Below are positions 22,021-31,972 of a DNA stretch of 64,000 bases, one piece after another. The position numbers and the translations under genes were made by a program. Numbering within the stretch: position 1 is the stretch's first letter; every line of letters starts with the position of its first letter. Source of the DNA: Phalacrocorax aristotelis (taxonomy: Eukaryota; Chordata; Aves; Suliformes; Phalacrocoracidae); NCBI RefSeq assembly GCF_949628215.1, contig NC_134281.1, forward strand, positions 8,380,501 through 8,444,500, given 5' to 3'. Below the pieces are notes generated by a model. That model had not been told where the DNA came from, searched no databases, and worked only from the letters and a program-made list of their open reading frames with translations.

Positions 22021-24596
22021 CTCTCTGAGAAAGTTGTGAAGGTAGGCAAACGTTTAGTTTTCACAAATGTCACGGTGCAAATGAGTTTTATAATGTCTTC
22101 TGAAAGGATTGAAGATTTTAAGCCCTAATACATAGTTGTCATCTCTGCAAGATGTAATAGCATCTAGATTAACTTCCAAAACAGCATAAAACTTCCCAAA
22201 AAGTACATTTATGTAATAATTTTCACTTCCCTTCGTTGATTTAGTGAGGTCTTACACCAATTGCATAAACCTAAATATTTATAAAAACTTTCTTCTAAAA
22301 TAGTTTCTGCTGCTATGACTGTATGTATTAAAACACAGCCTGTTCAAAAGCACTTTTTCCCCCCCAAAGCACTCTGTGCATTATAGCCTCTGTAATACCT
22401 TCAGCTGCTACATAGACCTTGCAGAGCTGAGGATGTTCATGATAAACAGATTTTGTATTTTGTTCCTTAAGTTTGTCAAAAGAGTCTTTTCACTCAGAAA
22501 AAAAAAAAATTCTGGTCAAATTTTGGAAAAGGGCTTGCTGAAAAATCTCTGATTTCTTTTTTAATCTGGAAATTAAGTCAAATTTCAGTGGGTATTTAAT
22601 GAATGGTATTATGCAAATATGAGCAACATAGCTGACCTTTTCCCTTCTCTCCTCACTTATTATGGGAAACAAGGATGAATTATTGTCTCCCACCTTGTGG
22701 TGGGTGAATCCTGTGTACTCTGAGCTGAGGCTAATGAGCCAACCTCAATCGTCGACTAGATCTGGAGCAAGGCAGTGGCTTCCCCAGCTCCCCACAGATT
22801 TCTGCAGTGCAAAAGGCAGGACCATATCCAATGACCTGGTCTGGTACCTGTTCACCGTTGCCTAGAGATGTACCCCCAGCTGTTGGAGCCGGGACCACTT
22901 CCATCCTGCTGGAAAGGGCTTTCGAAAGAAGCAGCAAAACTCCTCCCAGTGCTGCACAGAGCAGACAGTGGCTTTGTGGGGATGTCCGTGGGAAGGGGCA
23001 TCCATGGGAAGGGGTGGTTCCTGCCCGGCCCGGGGAATGGGAGGCATGTCTGCAGTGGGAGGCAGCGCTGACGGGGTTCCGGGCTCTCACCATACAGCAT
23101 TGTTCAGAACAAATGTAGATGCTGTATATGAATGTAAAACTTAATTTGTGGTTTTTACACCCACCACATTTCTTGGGCTTGACATTTTCTGGAACTTTAG
23201 GGGGTTTTACCTCCAAGCTGTTGTTTGCTTGGGGGTTTGTTTTCTTTTTTTTTATTTCCTTTTTCATTTTATAGGTAGCTAATAACTCATATGTTTTCAT
23301 CTACGTAGTAAAATAGCATGCAATCAAACAGATCCACGCTTTAGTCAAAGCAGCTGTGTAATGCTGGCCTCTACTCAGAGGCGTACAAACCTGGAGGGCA
23401 GTGGGGACACAGGTTCGGTTGGTGTAACACAGTACAGCTGCACCGTGACATTGCTTGGGTGGATGCTGAGAAATCTGGAGGAATTCCCTGGGGAAATGTG
23501 CACTTGCGGGGAGGGGAATGCTTGTTTCACCCACTGTTCCACTTTGTGCCCAACAGTGAGAACAAAGTGAATTATTTTTCAGAAATGCCTTGGACCAGTT
23601 GTGACTGAACGGCACACAGGTTGTTGCTTCTTCCTGGTAGTACCTAAAATGCACGGGGCATTTTCCAGGTGGAAGAAAGTTAGAGATAAAGAGGCACAGG
23701 AGAGGGAGGGGATTCAAGGCAGTAGGTATTTAGTATAGGTGCAATCTCATTCATTCTAAAACTCAGCCCTTTGTGATGACTTCAGAATTTAAAAGAAGAA
23801 ATATTCTTCTGCTCTCTAAGGACTCCTTGCTCCTCCCCCTCTGTGGGAAAAGATACTGCATTAAGATTTGTACAGTTCTTTGGTATGAGGCATGTAGTGG
23901 TGACCTCAGAAAATCAGATTAATATTATTTTCTGAAGATGAAAGAAAGATGGGACAGTCACTCTTTTTCTGGGACTTTCCAGCCAAACAGAATAGTTATG
24001 TATTTTAATTCATTGGTGAGCAAGTTGCAAGGCAGATTATTGGGTCCCCTTGTCAGGGACAGGTGATGGGTGTGCAGAGATGGATTGTTGTCACCTCTTG
24101 CCCTACCACCGTCAGATGTGCGGCTTTGGCAGAGACATCATGAGTCAAACTTGAAGGCCTCTTCAAACCCCACTGCACCCTGATCTACCACAATCCTTTT
24201 CTCAGAGCTGTCCTTTCATCCTTTATCAGCAAGAATGGTGGATTTTGGCACATGAAGCAGCGAAATCAGACACAACAACTGGAAAAAACTGGTAGCAGCC
24301 CCAGACAGGTGTTGATGAACATTCCCCATTGGTTGAAAGTGTCTAGTCTAGTTTCAAGGACACTTTAATTTTCAAATCCCTTTTCCATTGGACATCTACA
24401 TGTGAAGTCAGGTAGCAGAGATAAAGGCTGGCACAAGAATAAATACCTAGCTGCCTGATTTCTGTTGTGTACCATAATTATAGTAGCGCACACTTTGGAC
24501 TGACAGCATTTTTCAGCAACAGTCTGCTTTAGAAATATTAATCTTACATCAGCTATTTGTGTCGAATATTGCCTTATTCAGCGGGTGAGGTGAGCC
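22021..24596. other. Non-coding DNA, no gene recognised
   Basis: No gene is recognised. A poly-A run lies at 22498-22509. A moderately GC-rich part at about 22740-23100 opens frames on both strands (189 codons on the minus strand, 103 on the plus), consistent with composition rather than coding. A T-rich run lies near 23246. Confidence 0.5.
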
Positions 24597-24700
24597 AATA
24601 TTATCCTACTTTCTAGACAGCAAAACAGGGAGAGAAAGAAAGATTAAGTGACTCACCTAAGGTCAAACAATATGTCCAAGGGAAAACCTGGTTAAGCTTG
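24597..24700 (-). mobile_element. MIR / CORE-SINE relic
   Basis: ATTAAGTGACTCACCTAAGG and the following TCAAACA match the reverse complement of the MIR core (GTTAAGTGACTTGCCCAAGG, then TCACACA) at about 22 of 27 positions. The flanks keep the right order: ATTATCCTACTTTCTAGACA stands where MIR has its ATTATCCCCATTTTACAGA region, and AAACCTGG where MIR has the AGCCAGG-like part. It is an ancient tRNA-derived SINE on the minus strand. Such relics are old in amniotes and rare in bird sequence. The exact ends are uncertain. Confidence 0.68.
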
Positions 24701-26642
24701 GGGATTACCGCCTCCCAGTGATCAAGAAGTATGTGCAATAGTTCTAAGAAATTAATGTATGTGCACCTACAATAAATCAGAAATTTTACTGCCTTAGGAG
24801 ATTACCCATTCGCTAGTGTGGGGAAATTTTCATTGCATGGTATTGCAAAAGTCAGGAGGAGACAGTGCTTACAGACAGCAACGGCCAGATCCTGCAAAAT
24901 GTCGCTGTGTTCCTACTTGCGCAACTCTCATGGACTTCAGTTTCTTCAAGGACAGCTGGATCTTCAGCAGGTGATTAATATAAGTCTAGAGTTGTGGTGA
25001 GCCTGTGATATGGAAAAAAGGCCAAAGTTTTAACTTTTTTAACCTCTTCTCCTCACTATTGGTCATATGCCATTCCATTACCTGAAAGGGATTAATACTG
25101 ATGGGACTATTTCCCCAATATGGGGTGTGCTGATTTTGGCGTGGGGCTGTGTTTTGGATTTGTGCTGGAAACCGCATTCATAACACAGGGATGTTTTAGT
25201 TCCTGCTCAGCAGGGCTTACACAGAGCCAAGGTCTTTCCTGCCTCTCACCCCAGCCCACCAGTGAGCAGGCTGGGGGGCCACAAAGGGTTGGGAGGCGAC
25301 ACGGCTGGGACAGCTGACCCCAACTCACCCAAGGGATGTCCCACACCATATGGCGTCATGCTAAGCATGTAAGGCTGGGGCAAGGAGGAGGAAAGGGGGA
25401 TGTTTGGAGGTATGGCGTTTGTCTTCCCAAGTCACTGTTATGCGTGATGGAGCCCTGCTTTCCTGGAGATGGCTGAACACCCGCCTGCCCATGGGAAGTA
25501 GGGAATTAATTCCTTGTTTTGCTTTGCTTGCATGCACAGCTTTTTCTTTACCTATTAAACTGTCTGCATCTCAACCCATGATTTTCCCCATTTTTACTCT
25601 TCCAGTTCTCCCCCGTCCCACTAGGGGTGAGCGGGTGAGCAGCTGTGTGGGGTGCAGTTGCCAGCTGGGGTTAAACCATGACAGGGGAGAGGCTACATGG
25701 GGAAAGGAACGGAACTTCTATGTCCACGCAACTCATTCAACAAGTCTCAAGGTAACAGCATCTCTGAAATTGGACACTGATGATATAGTAATTTTAGGAA
25801 ACTAATTATCCCTTAGACAGTTAGGTAAGTTTCAGAACAAAAGATGTGTACATCGAAAAATTGGTTAATAATAGGGCTAATGTACATGGCGGAAAGGAGA
25901 AGCCAGGACTTTTGTTCCTGGACTTTCTTCTCTTATGTTGCATTATGAATGCCATTGAAGGAAGCAACCTCTGTAGAATAGGTCTAATTGCTAACTAATT
26001 ATGTTTCAACAAAAATGAGCAGGGTCCCACATTTTACTTGGCTTGGATGTTTAAAGGCAAATAATAAGTTATGTAATAAAACAACAGAATCATTAAACAT
26101 TGATTTACATGTTTATTTTGCTATAAGAAATGAAATTTTTATTGGAACAGAATTAAACAGAGGTTTACGTGCTTGTATTCCCCATAGCCTTTTATACTCT
26201 AGTAATATAACAATATTCATAAATCTTACCAGAGTTTTCAAATTTCCTCAGGAGTGACCTAGGCAAGAAACCCTTAACAACTTGCTGAGAGACTTTGAAA
26301 TTAAATTCAGCTGTAATATCATCATGACTAATTTATAGCTAGTTTCATTGCTACAAAGATACATTTAAAGAAACTGGAGTACATGGTGAGGATAAGATAA
26401 AACATGAGTTTAGTATCATGTAGTTATTCCACTAGAAAGATTTATTCTGTTTCATTACTTTATTGAACATGGCAAATCAGTCTGTTCCTTCAGAGAGAGA
26501 AAACATTAATTATATAATGAAACATGTAAATACTAGGCCTTTAACCAAGCAAAACAGGGAAAATGCTAGATATGAAATTAAATCTTTATATAGGTATTGA
26601 AGGACTCTGTTCCCTTTGCCATCAGATACATTTATGTGTCTG
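24701..26642. other. Non-coding DNA, no gene recognised
   Basis: No gene is recognised. A slightly GC-richer stretch lies at about 25180-25500. From 25980 to 26500 the sequence is strongly AT-rich with short frames only. Confidence 0.5.
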
Positions 26643-26713
26643 AACATGCATGCAGCAGCATGCACACACATGCACTCCCTATGCACCATACACACATGGT
26701 CACACATGCATAC
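26643..26713. repeat. ACACATGC-type simple repeat
   Basis: Interrupted copies of CATGCA and ACACATG alternate through about 70 bases. This is alternating purine-pyrimidine sequence with several CATG palindromes. It looks like a decayed CA/CATG microsatellite. Confidence 0.7.
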
Positions 26714-27524
26714 GGTCTCCACTTTAGAAAAGGCTTAACAGTAAAATATTGTTAAGGTTGAGACAGATGTTGTCTGGCACAATTTGAACTATGTTTCTGT
26801 AATGCCCAGCATCCCTGAAGCCCGTTTTTGTCCCACTGAAGCTTTTGAACTTCCTGCAAGGCCCATTATGCCAAATTGAGATTGATGACAAAGTGCAACA
26901 TTTTGAAATTATTAAAGGTATTTGTTTTTCTTTTAGTGTCTTTTACCACAGAATGAAAAGGATGAAAAATGATTCTCTTTTTTTCACAGTAATTATATGT
27001 CTGACTTCTCAAATTTTATGCAAGCAGAAAACTCCCTCTGAACTCTGTCTGTGTTGGGACCCAGCTCACAAGCGTCTTGCTTTATCCCATTCCAGCATCA
27101 CCATCACCTTTTGTTTGAGACATGGATTTTCATTCTGCCCTTGCTGGCTAAGTCGAGTGAATCATTTCAGGCAGGAGTTGAAATACTGCTTGGTGTATGT
27201 CTTTTCATCCCACCTGTCTTTTGGTAAATGGCTTCCTATTGCTGTTAAACCTTCTAGGATATCAAGTCTCTGTAGGTGACCTCCAGGATTTCTCACCCTT
27301 CCTGACCTCTTTTCCCTCTACACCCAAGGGGCTGACCCATGACCAAAGCACCGGGCCACCAAGCCTCCCAAGATCCTCTTCTTCCCAGCCACTGTCTGTG
27401 GTGACATCTTGGCATCATACATGGAGAAGCAGTTTACAAGAGGCTCTGTGACTGACCAGAGATCTCCGACATGTCCCACTCATCCTGCTGTCACATCATG
27501 CCTATGACCCAGCTGACTGATGGC
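26714..27524. other. Non-coding DNA, no gene recognised
   Basis: A plus-strand frame of 144 codons (26845-27279) carries no recognisable domain and has no convincing splice sites. Nothing else is seen. Confidence 0.5.
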
Positions 27525-27790
27525 TGGCTCAACGCCACACTGCTGATTCAGCGGGTGCCCTCCCAACGCTGCCTGTACAGCAACTACAGTGAAGACGTAA
27601 TGCCTACGGCAAGTATTCAGCCAGCGGCAGCGCGAACCGATGTGGTCACTATTTAATATGCAAGGGAAATTAGTCTCAGCTAAACTCATTGCACACATCC
27701 ATTACATGAGAGAAGCATCAATATTTCTGTAAACCCACCAGGGAATTTATTCACCTTGGCCTCCAGCGATGGTGAATTACCCTGGTGACT
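27525..27790. promoter_or_regulatory. CpG-retaining, conserved-looking non-coding block
   Basis: Nine CpGs fall in about 130 bases (27530-27660), including GCAGCGCGAACCGATGTGG. They run into AT-rich high-complexity text such as CTATTTAATATGCAAGGGAA and ATTTATTCACCTTGG. The mixture of retained CpGs and long non-repetitive AT-rich words is typical of conserved non-coding elements. A 61-codon frame crosses the left half but carries no known domain. Function is inference. Confidence 0.32.
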
Positions 27791-30130
27791 TTTAAAATTT
27801 GGAAGCACACACAGTCATAATGAGAAAGTACCGTGGTTTCCCTCAAAGTAATATAGTGGTTATTGTTGGTAGTTACTGCCTTTGTGAAGTGTTAACACGT
27901 GGTTATAGTGCAGTCATGTAGCAAAATTATAGGGGCCTGACGAATGTTACTTAGCAACACTTGCTAATGTTGAGGTGGTAATGAAGAAATGGAGTAAAAG
28001 AAATGCAGGGCATATTGGAGTCATAAAATAAACTGCGGTGAGAAAGCTGTTCTGAAGATGAAGATGATGTCTGTTCTCTTTTTGCCATGTGAATATGGTA
28101 GAAGAGCTTAAAAACTGATTTGAAGGAACACATTTTAAATACCTAAGTAACAGAAACAAGCGTTTTATTTTTTTTTTTTTTAAATCACTGCTGCTGCCTG
28201 GGAAAAGCATCAGAATTTCTGGGCTTTTGAAGATCCTTTTCCTGTCATTTCAAGCCCATCCTGAGGCACTAGCTGGCCAGTTAAAATAATCTTGCTTTTG
28301 AAAATCTAGCATTTGTCAGAATTAAGAATGAAGCCTTCTTTCTACTACATCTATTTTCCCCATTCATTCATTTACATAACTCCCTCCACCGTTAATCAAG
28401 TTTCTCTAGGCATATCTCAAGAAAAGGGTAAGGCCATAAAAATAAAGACAGACATTCCTAGTCATAGATGAACCTTCCACATGTTGCAGGTCCATCTCAG
28501 ACATATATCTTGGTTTATCTCCACCTGTTTAAATTGGAAAACTCACAAAAATCCATCTCCTGTGAGATTTCCAAGGTTTCTTGATTTCATTTGGGTCAGA
28601 ACTGCCACAAGAGATGCGTTCCTCAGAGCACTTCTGAGTTGCTGCCAGGAACAGGGAGTGCTGAACTGTGCCACTTAAAAAAAAAAAGTTTTCTTTGAAA
28701 AGTCACCAAATTTTATAAGCTCAAAAAAAAAAATTGGCCTAGTTCAGTTTGGGGTATGATTAAAAGAGCTGCCCTGATTTATTGATGTCAAACAAAGTAC
28801 GTTTGGGTAGAACATTATTTTGTAATGGAAAAATTGTCAGTGGAAGCACTGCCTATCAGCTCTGCTTGGACTGGATGAGAGCTGAGCCTTAAATTATGTC
28901 TTTAATATGGAGAAAAGGAAGACTGCTAAAAATGTTGTAACGAGAAGGCCATCTCAGTCTCCCAGATAAAGGTAGCTGTGAAGTCAACCTCAACAACATC
29001 TGAGGTTCTGCTGATTAAGTAATAGATGGTATTTGCCTGCTTTGCGCCTCCCCCTGGCCCTGCAAAGCAAATGGGAAGAAGTTCCTCATTCCTATCCCAC
29101 CAGGAGTGCTAAGCCATGAATATGGAGTGGTGGTTTGGCAAATGTTTCACAGGAGAAATTTTCTGTATACATGAATTCAATAAAAAGATAATATTCTCCA
29201 GTTGGTAACATAGTTGCTTCCTGCTGTCCTTTAATTTTTGCACTTTTTCTTTTTCCCTTGTAAATGACAAAGTCATTTTATTTTGACTGAGTTCTTGTTC
29301 TTGCACATTGCCCTACCCAAAGCAATGCTCTACCAGAGCATTGCCACCAGGATGCATCTACCAGGGACCACCCAGAGACAAATGGAAACTCAAATGTACG
29401 TGACTGGTGATGCAGAGGAGTCAAGCCTGCTGTTAATAAACCAGTCTGTTTCAGCATGTACTTGTCCCACCAAAACAAAAAAAACACATCATCCTTCTGA
29501 CACATTTTTAATAGGAGAACCCCTGTGCAAAGGAAGACCTTACTAAGACAGCTACTTATGCCCTTACTTATGAACCACTATTGTTCATTTTTCCCCAAAA
29601 CTTGCAACTGAGGTGACTTTTGGCTTTAAATCTGCTTTATGACCCTTTGAGATGCCATTCAGATTACAGCTGAGGCTCTTAACAGGGCAAAATTAGTAGC
29701 AGATATAAATGTAATTCAGTGAACTTAGGATAAAAATCATATGGAAAACCCAACACTGACAGGAAAACTCTAATATGAAAAATTGTATTGGAATTAGCAG
29801 AGTCCTCTGCACCTATACATATTTCTTCTAGCCTATGTTCTGCCTGTCCCACTTTTGGGCAACTACTCTCGGTCAAAATGCTCCAGACATTAAAAAAAGG
29901 TGGTCCTCATTTTGTAACTTTTAGCTGTGTTTATTCTGGGTGAACAGAATTGTCTCCTGTCTTAAGATGTTTAATGATTATTTGAAAGCAACTTGATGAA
30001 TAGAAGAGCTTGTACTCCCACTTGGGGCAAATGTATTTTTGGAGTGATTCATAATAATTAATCTTTGTCTAAGTGGAATGCATTAATTTCTCCTACTGGT
30101 GATGACTGTACTTCTGTTTCTTTTCCTAAG
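27791..30130. other. Non-coding DNA, no gene recognised
   Basis: No gene is seen. A T tract lies at 28168-28181, and A tracts lie at about 28677-28688 and 28723-28733. The part at 28930-29050 is high-complexity text without repeats. The rest is unremarkable. Confidence 0.5.
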
Positions 30131-30355
30131 TTAGATGATTCTGCTCCAGAGGCATATTTGCTGATTAAATTGGGCCGCGACCGGGTACTCAGGTTATGTC
30201 ACTATTATCCAAACGATCTTTTAAAGAACACAGAGTACTTGTTTTTGCAGATATTGCGCACCCCACATTTAATCACAGACCTTTCTAGCTTGTTATTTCT
30301 AGAATTCAGATTACTGCAATTTAAAAGCCTCTCTGTCCTTGCCAGTGCTCAGTGA
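30131..30355 (+). other. Open segment behind an acceptor-like site, doubtful exon
   Basis: CTTCTGTTTCTTTTCCTAAG (AG at 30129-30130) precedes a frame that stays open to a TGA at 30353-30355. The peptide contains LGRDRVLRLCHYYPNDLL, which I do not recognise. The underlying GGGCCGCGACCGGGTACTC keeps three CpGs in an AT-rich setting. Donors inside it (CGG|GTACTC, CAG|GTTATG) are weak. It lies only about 210 bases upstream of the CpG-rich segment, so a regulatory role is as likely as a coding one. Confidence 0.18.
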
Positions 30356-30564
30356 CATAAAATAAACCCACGTATTAAGAAGAAAACCACAAAACTTGTC
30401 AAGTTGCACTGAGGGACGGAAAGAAAAAGCAAGCATGCTTTATGGTGCTTTACAGTGATCTGGAAATGCCGTCTACAGCACAGCTATAAAGGGAAATGTT
30501 ATAATTTGCTAACATTTTCCATGTAGCCGGAACTTTATTTTTGAGAGTGCTTTTACCCACGGCA

Positions 30565-31130
30565 GTACCCACATGGCGTGTGGGCCCCAGCGAGCCCGGG
30601 GTCCCGTGGTGCGGGGGGGTTGCAGACACATAGCAAGAGATGGCTCATACCCCGAAGAACGTACAGTGTCAATAGGCAGCGAGAGGGGGAAGGGGAACAA
30701 AGTAGAGGAAGCGATTTCCTGCAGCCGCCTGCTGCTCCTCGGCACAACCAGCCACCAAACCCCAGGTTTAGCCTTGCATTTGCTTCCCCCAAGCCTGCTG
30801 TGGGCTATCCGACATCCCCGGGGTCGCTTGTGGCTGGCCCCAAGCCCACCAGGGGCTGCCAAATTGCTGTTGCAGAGCAGGGTGCCTGTTGCCATTTTCC
30901 TCCTGCTGCCTCCTTCTCCTCCTCCTCCTGGGCGCCGGGAACTGCAGCGGGGATGCAGACAGAGCCGCACAGCCTGGGCAGCCTTCGACGGACTGAAGTG
31001 CTCCAAGTTCCTTTTTTAGTAAAATCGCTTTGTCTCGAAAGTGTTGTGGAGCAAAGCCTGCTCGCCCCCACTGCCCCGCCCCGCGCTCTGCACGGCGGAG
31101 GTGTCAGGCCAACGTGCCAGAAATACTCCT
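30565..31130. promoter_or_regulatory. CpG-rich segment, possible CpG-island promoter
   Basis: About thirty CpGs are counted in some 570 bases of visibly GC-rich sequence (near 60 %), in a window otherwise poor in CpG. The observed/expected ratio is therefore around 0.5-0.6 by hand, borderline for a CpG island. A TATA-like GCTATAAAGG lies upstream at about 30483-30492. Frames are open on both strands (199 and 148 codons plus, 165 minus), as GC-rich DNA allows, and none carries a known domain. No strong splice donor was found inside on either strand. It could be the promoter or first exon of a neighbouring gene or a long non-coding RNA, or an orphan island. Direction cannot be decided. Confidence 0.5.
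30912..30931. repeat. Short (TCC)n run
   Basis: About six imperfect CTC/TCC triplets lie inside the CpG-rich segment. It is a short polypyrimidine run that may form a purine-pyrimidine mirror structure, as often seen near promoters. Confidence 0.6.
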
Positions 31131-31754
31131 TATCCCCAGAGACAGAGCATCCCAGGGCCCCCCAGCCTGAGCCCTAGCCCAGTGTTGGGCTTACCCAGAA
31201 AGAACAGCCTGTCCTCCCTGCCCCATCAGGTCCCTTTCCGGGGAGAGGGCTGGTGGCAGCATTGCTCCTTTGTTCATTTTAAATGTGGCATCTAAGGAAT
31301 GAACAGAAACCATCCCCTTTTTTTTTGGCCTGGGATAACAAATTACTCACATGCGGCTGTAAAACACTACACTCAGGGCAGGATTTCACTGGCTGCAGGA
31401 TGAAAAGCTCTGCCCAGTGTCATTAGTTTGTTCTGAACCCCATTTTGCCTTTTCTGTGCTGGTCCTGAGCAGCCCACGCTGCTGCCGCTGGGGCATGGCC
31501 AGGGTGCTAGCAAGAAAAATGACACTATGTGGTGATGGGGGCAAGTACTGTTATCTGTTGCTGAGTTTGACTGTGCTCCATTCCCAGCCCTGATCTCTTC
31601 CCATTTCCAGAAAAGCTTTGGCCCTAAGTCTTTGCCCATATTCCACCACATAAGCAAATAATTTCCTTGCCCAGATACCTCCTCCAGGTCAGATGACAGC
31701 TTGAGGTGGGGATGATGGGCATCAAGCTGCCCTCTGTGGAGATACACAAGCAAG
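31131..31754. other. Non-coding DNA, no gene recognised
   Basis: This is the flank of the CpG-rich segment, with CpG falling off quickly. A T tract lies at about 31318-31326. No gene is seen. Confidence 0.5.
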
Positions 31755-31972
31755 GCAGTAGGCAGAGGGAGAATGAGGAGCCAGGGAGATGCTGGGAGCC
31801 AACAAGCTGCTAACGAGGCTGATAAAGACTGTATGGAGATGAATGAAGAGAGTGGTAAGCAGGAGAAATGGTTGGAGGCAAGGTGAGGAGGCTAATAAGG
31901 ATGTGAACAGTGAATATGAGTCAGGGGATGGAATTAGGGTGAAGAAGATAAGGTTGGGGTGAGGGCAGGACA
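31755..31972. repeat. Purine-rich (GA-rich) tract with degenerate internal repeats
   Basis: The plus strand is strongly biased to A and G over about 215 bases. Partly repeated words include GCTAACGAGGCTGATAAAGA and the later GCTAATAAGGATGTGAACAG. It reads like a decayed minisatellite or a long purine tract. No coding frame fits it, and the minus-strand frame across it is low-complexity. Confidence 0.5.

Noticed and set aside
22731-23300. 189-codon minus-strand frame
   Set aside because: Plus-strand frames are open over the same GC-richer part and no domain is visible. The start lies in a T-rich simple stretch giving a lysine-rich N-terminus.
30578-31177. 199-codon plus-strand frame through the CpG-rich segment
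   Set aside because: GC-rich DNA has few stop codons, and two other plus/minus frames are open over the same bases. The protein is Pro/Ser/Arg-rich without a known domain.
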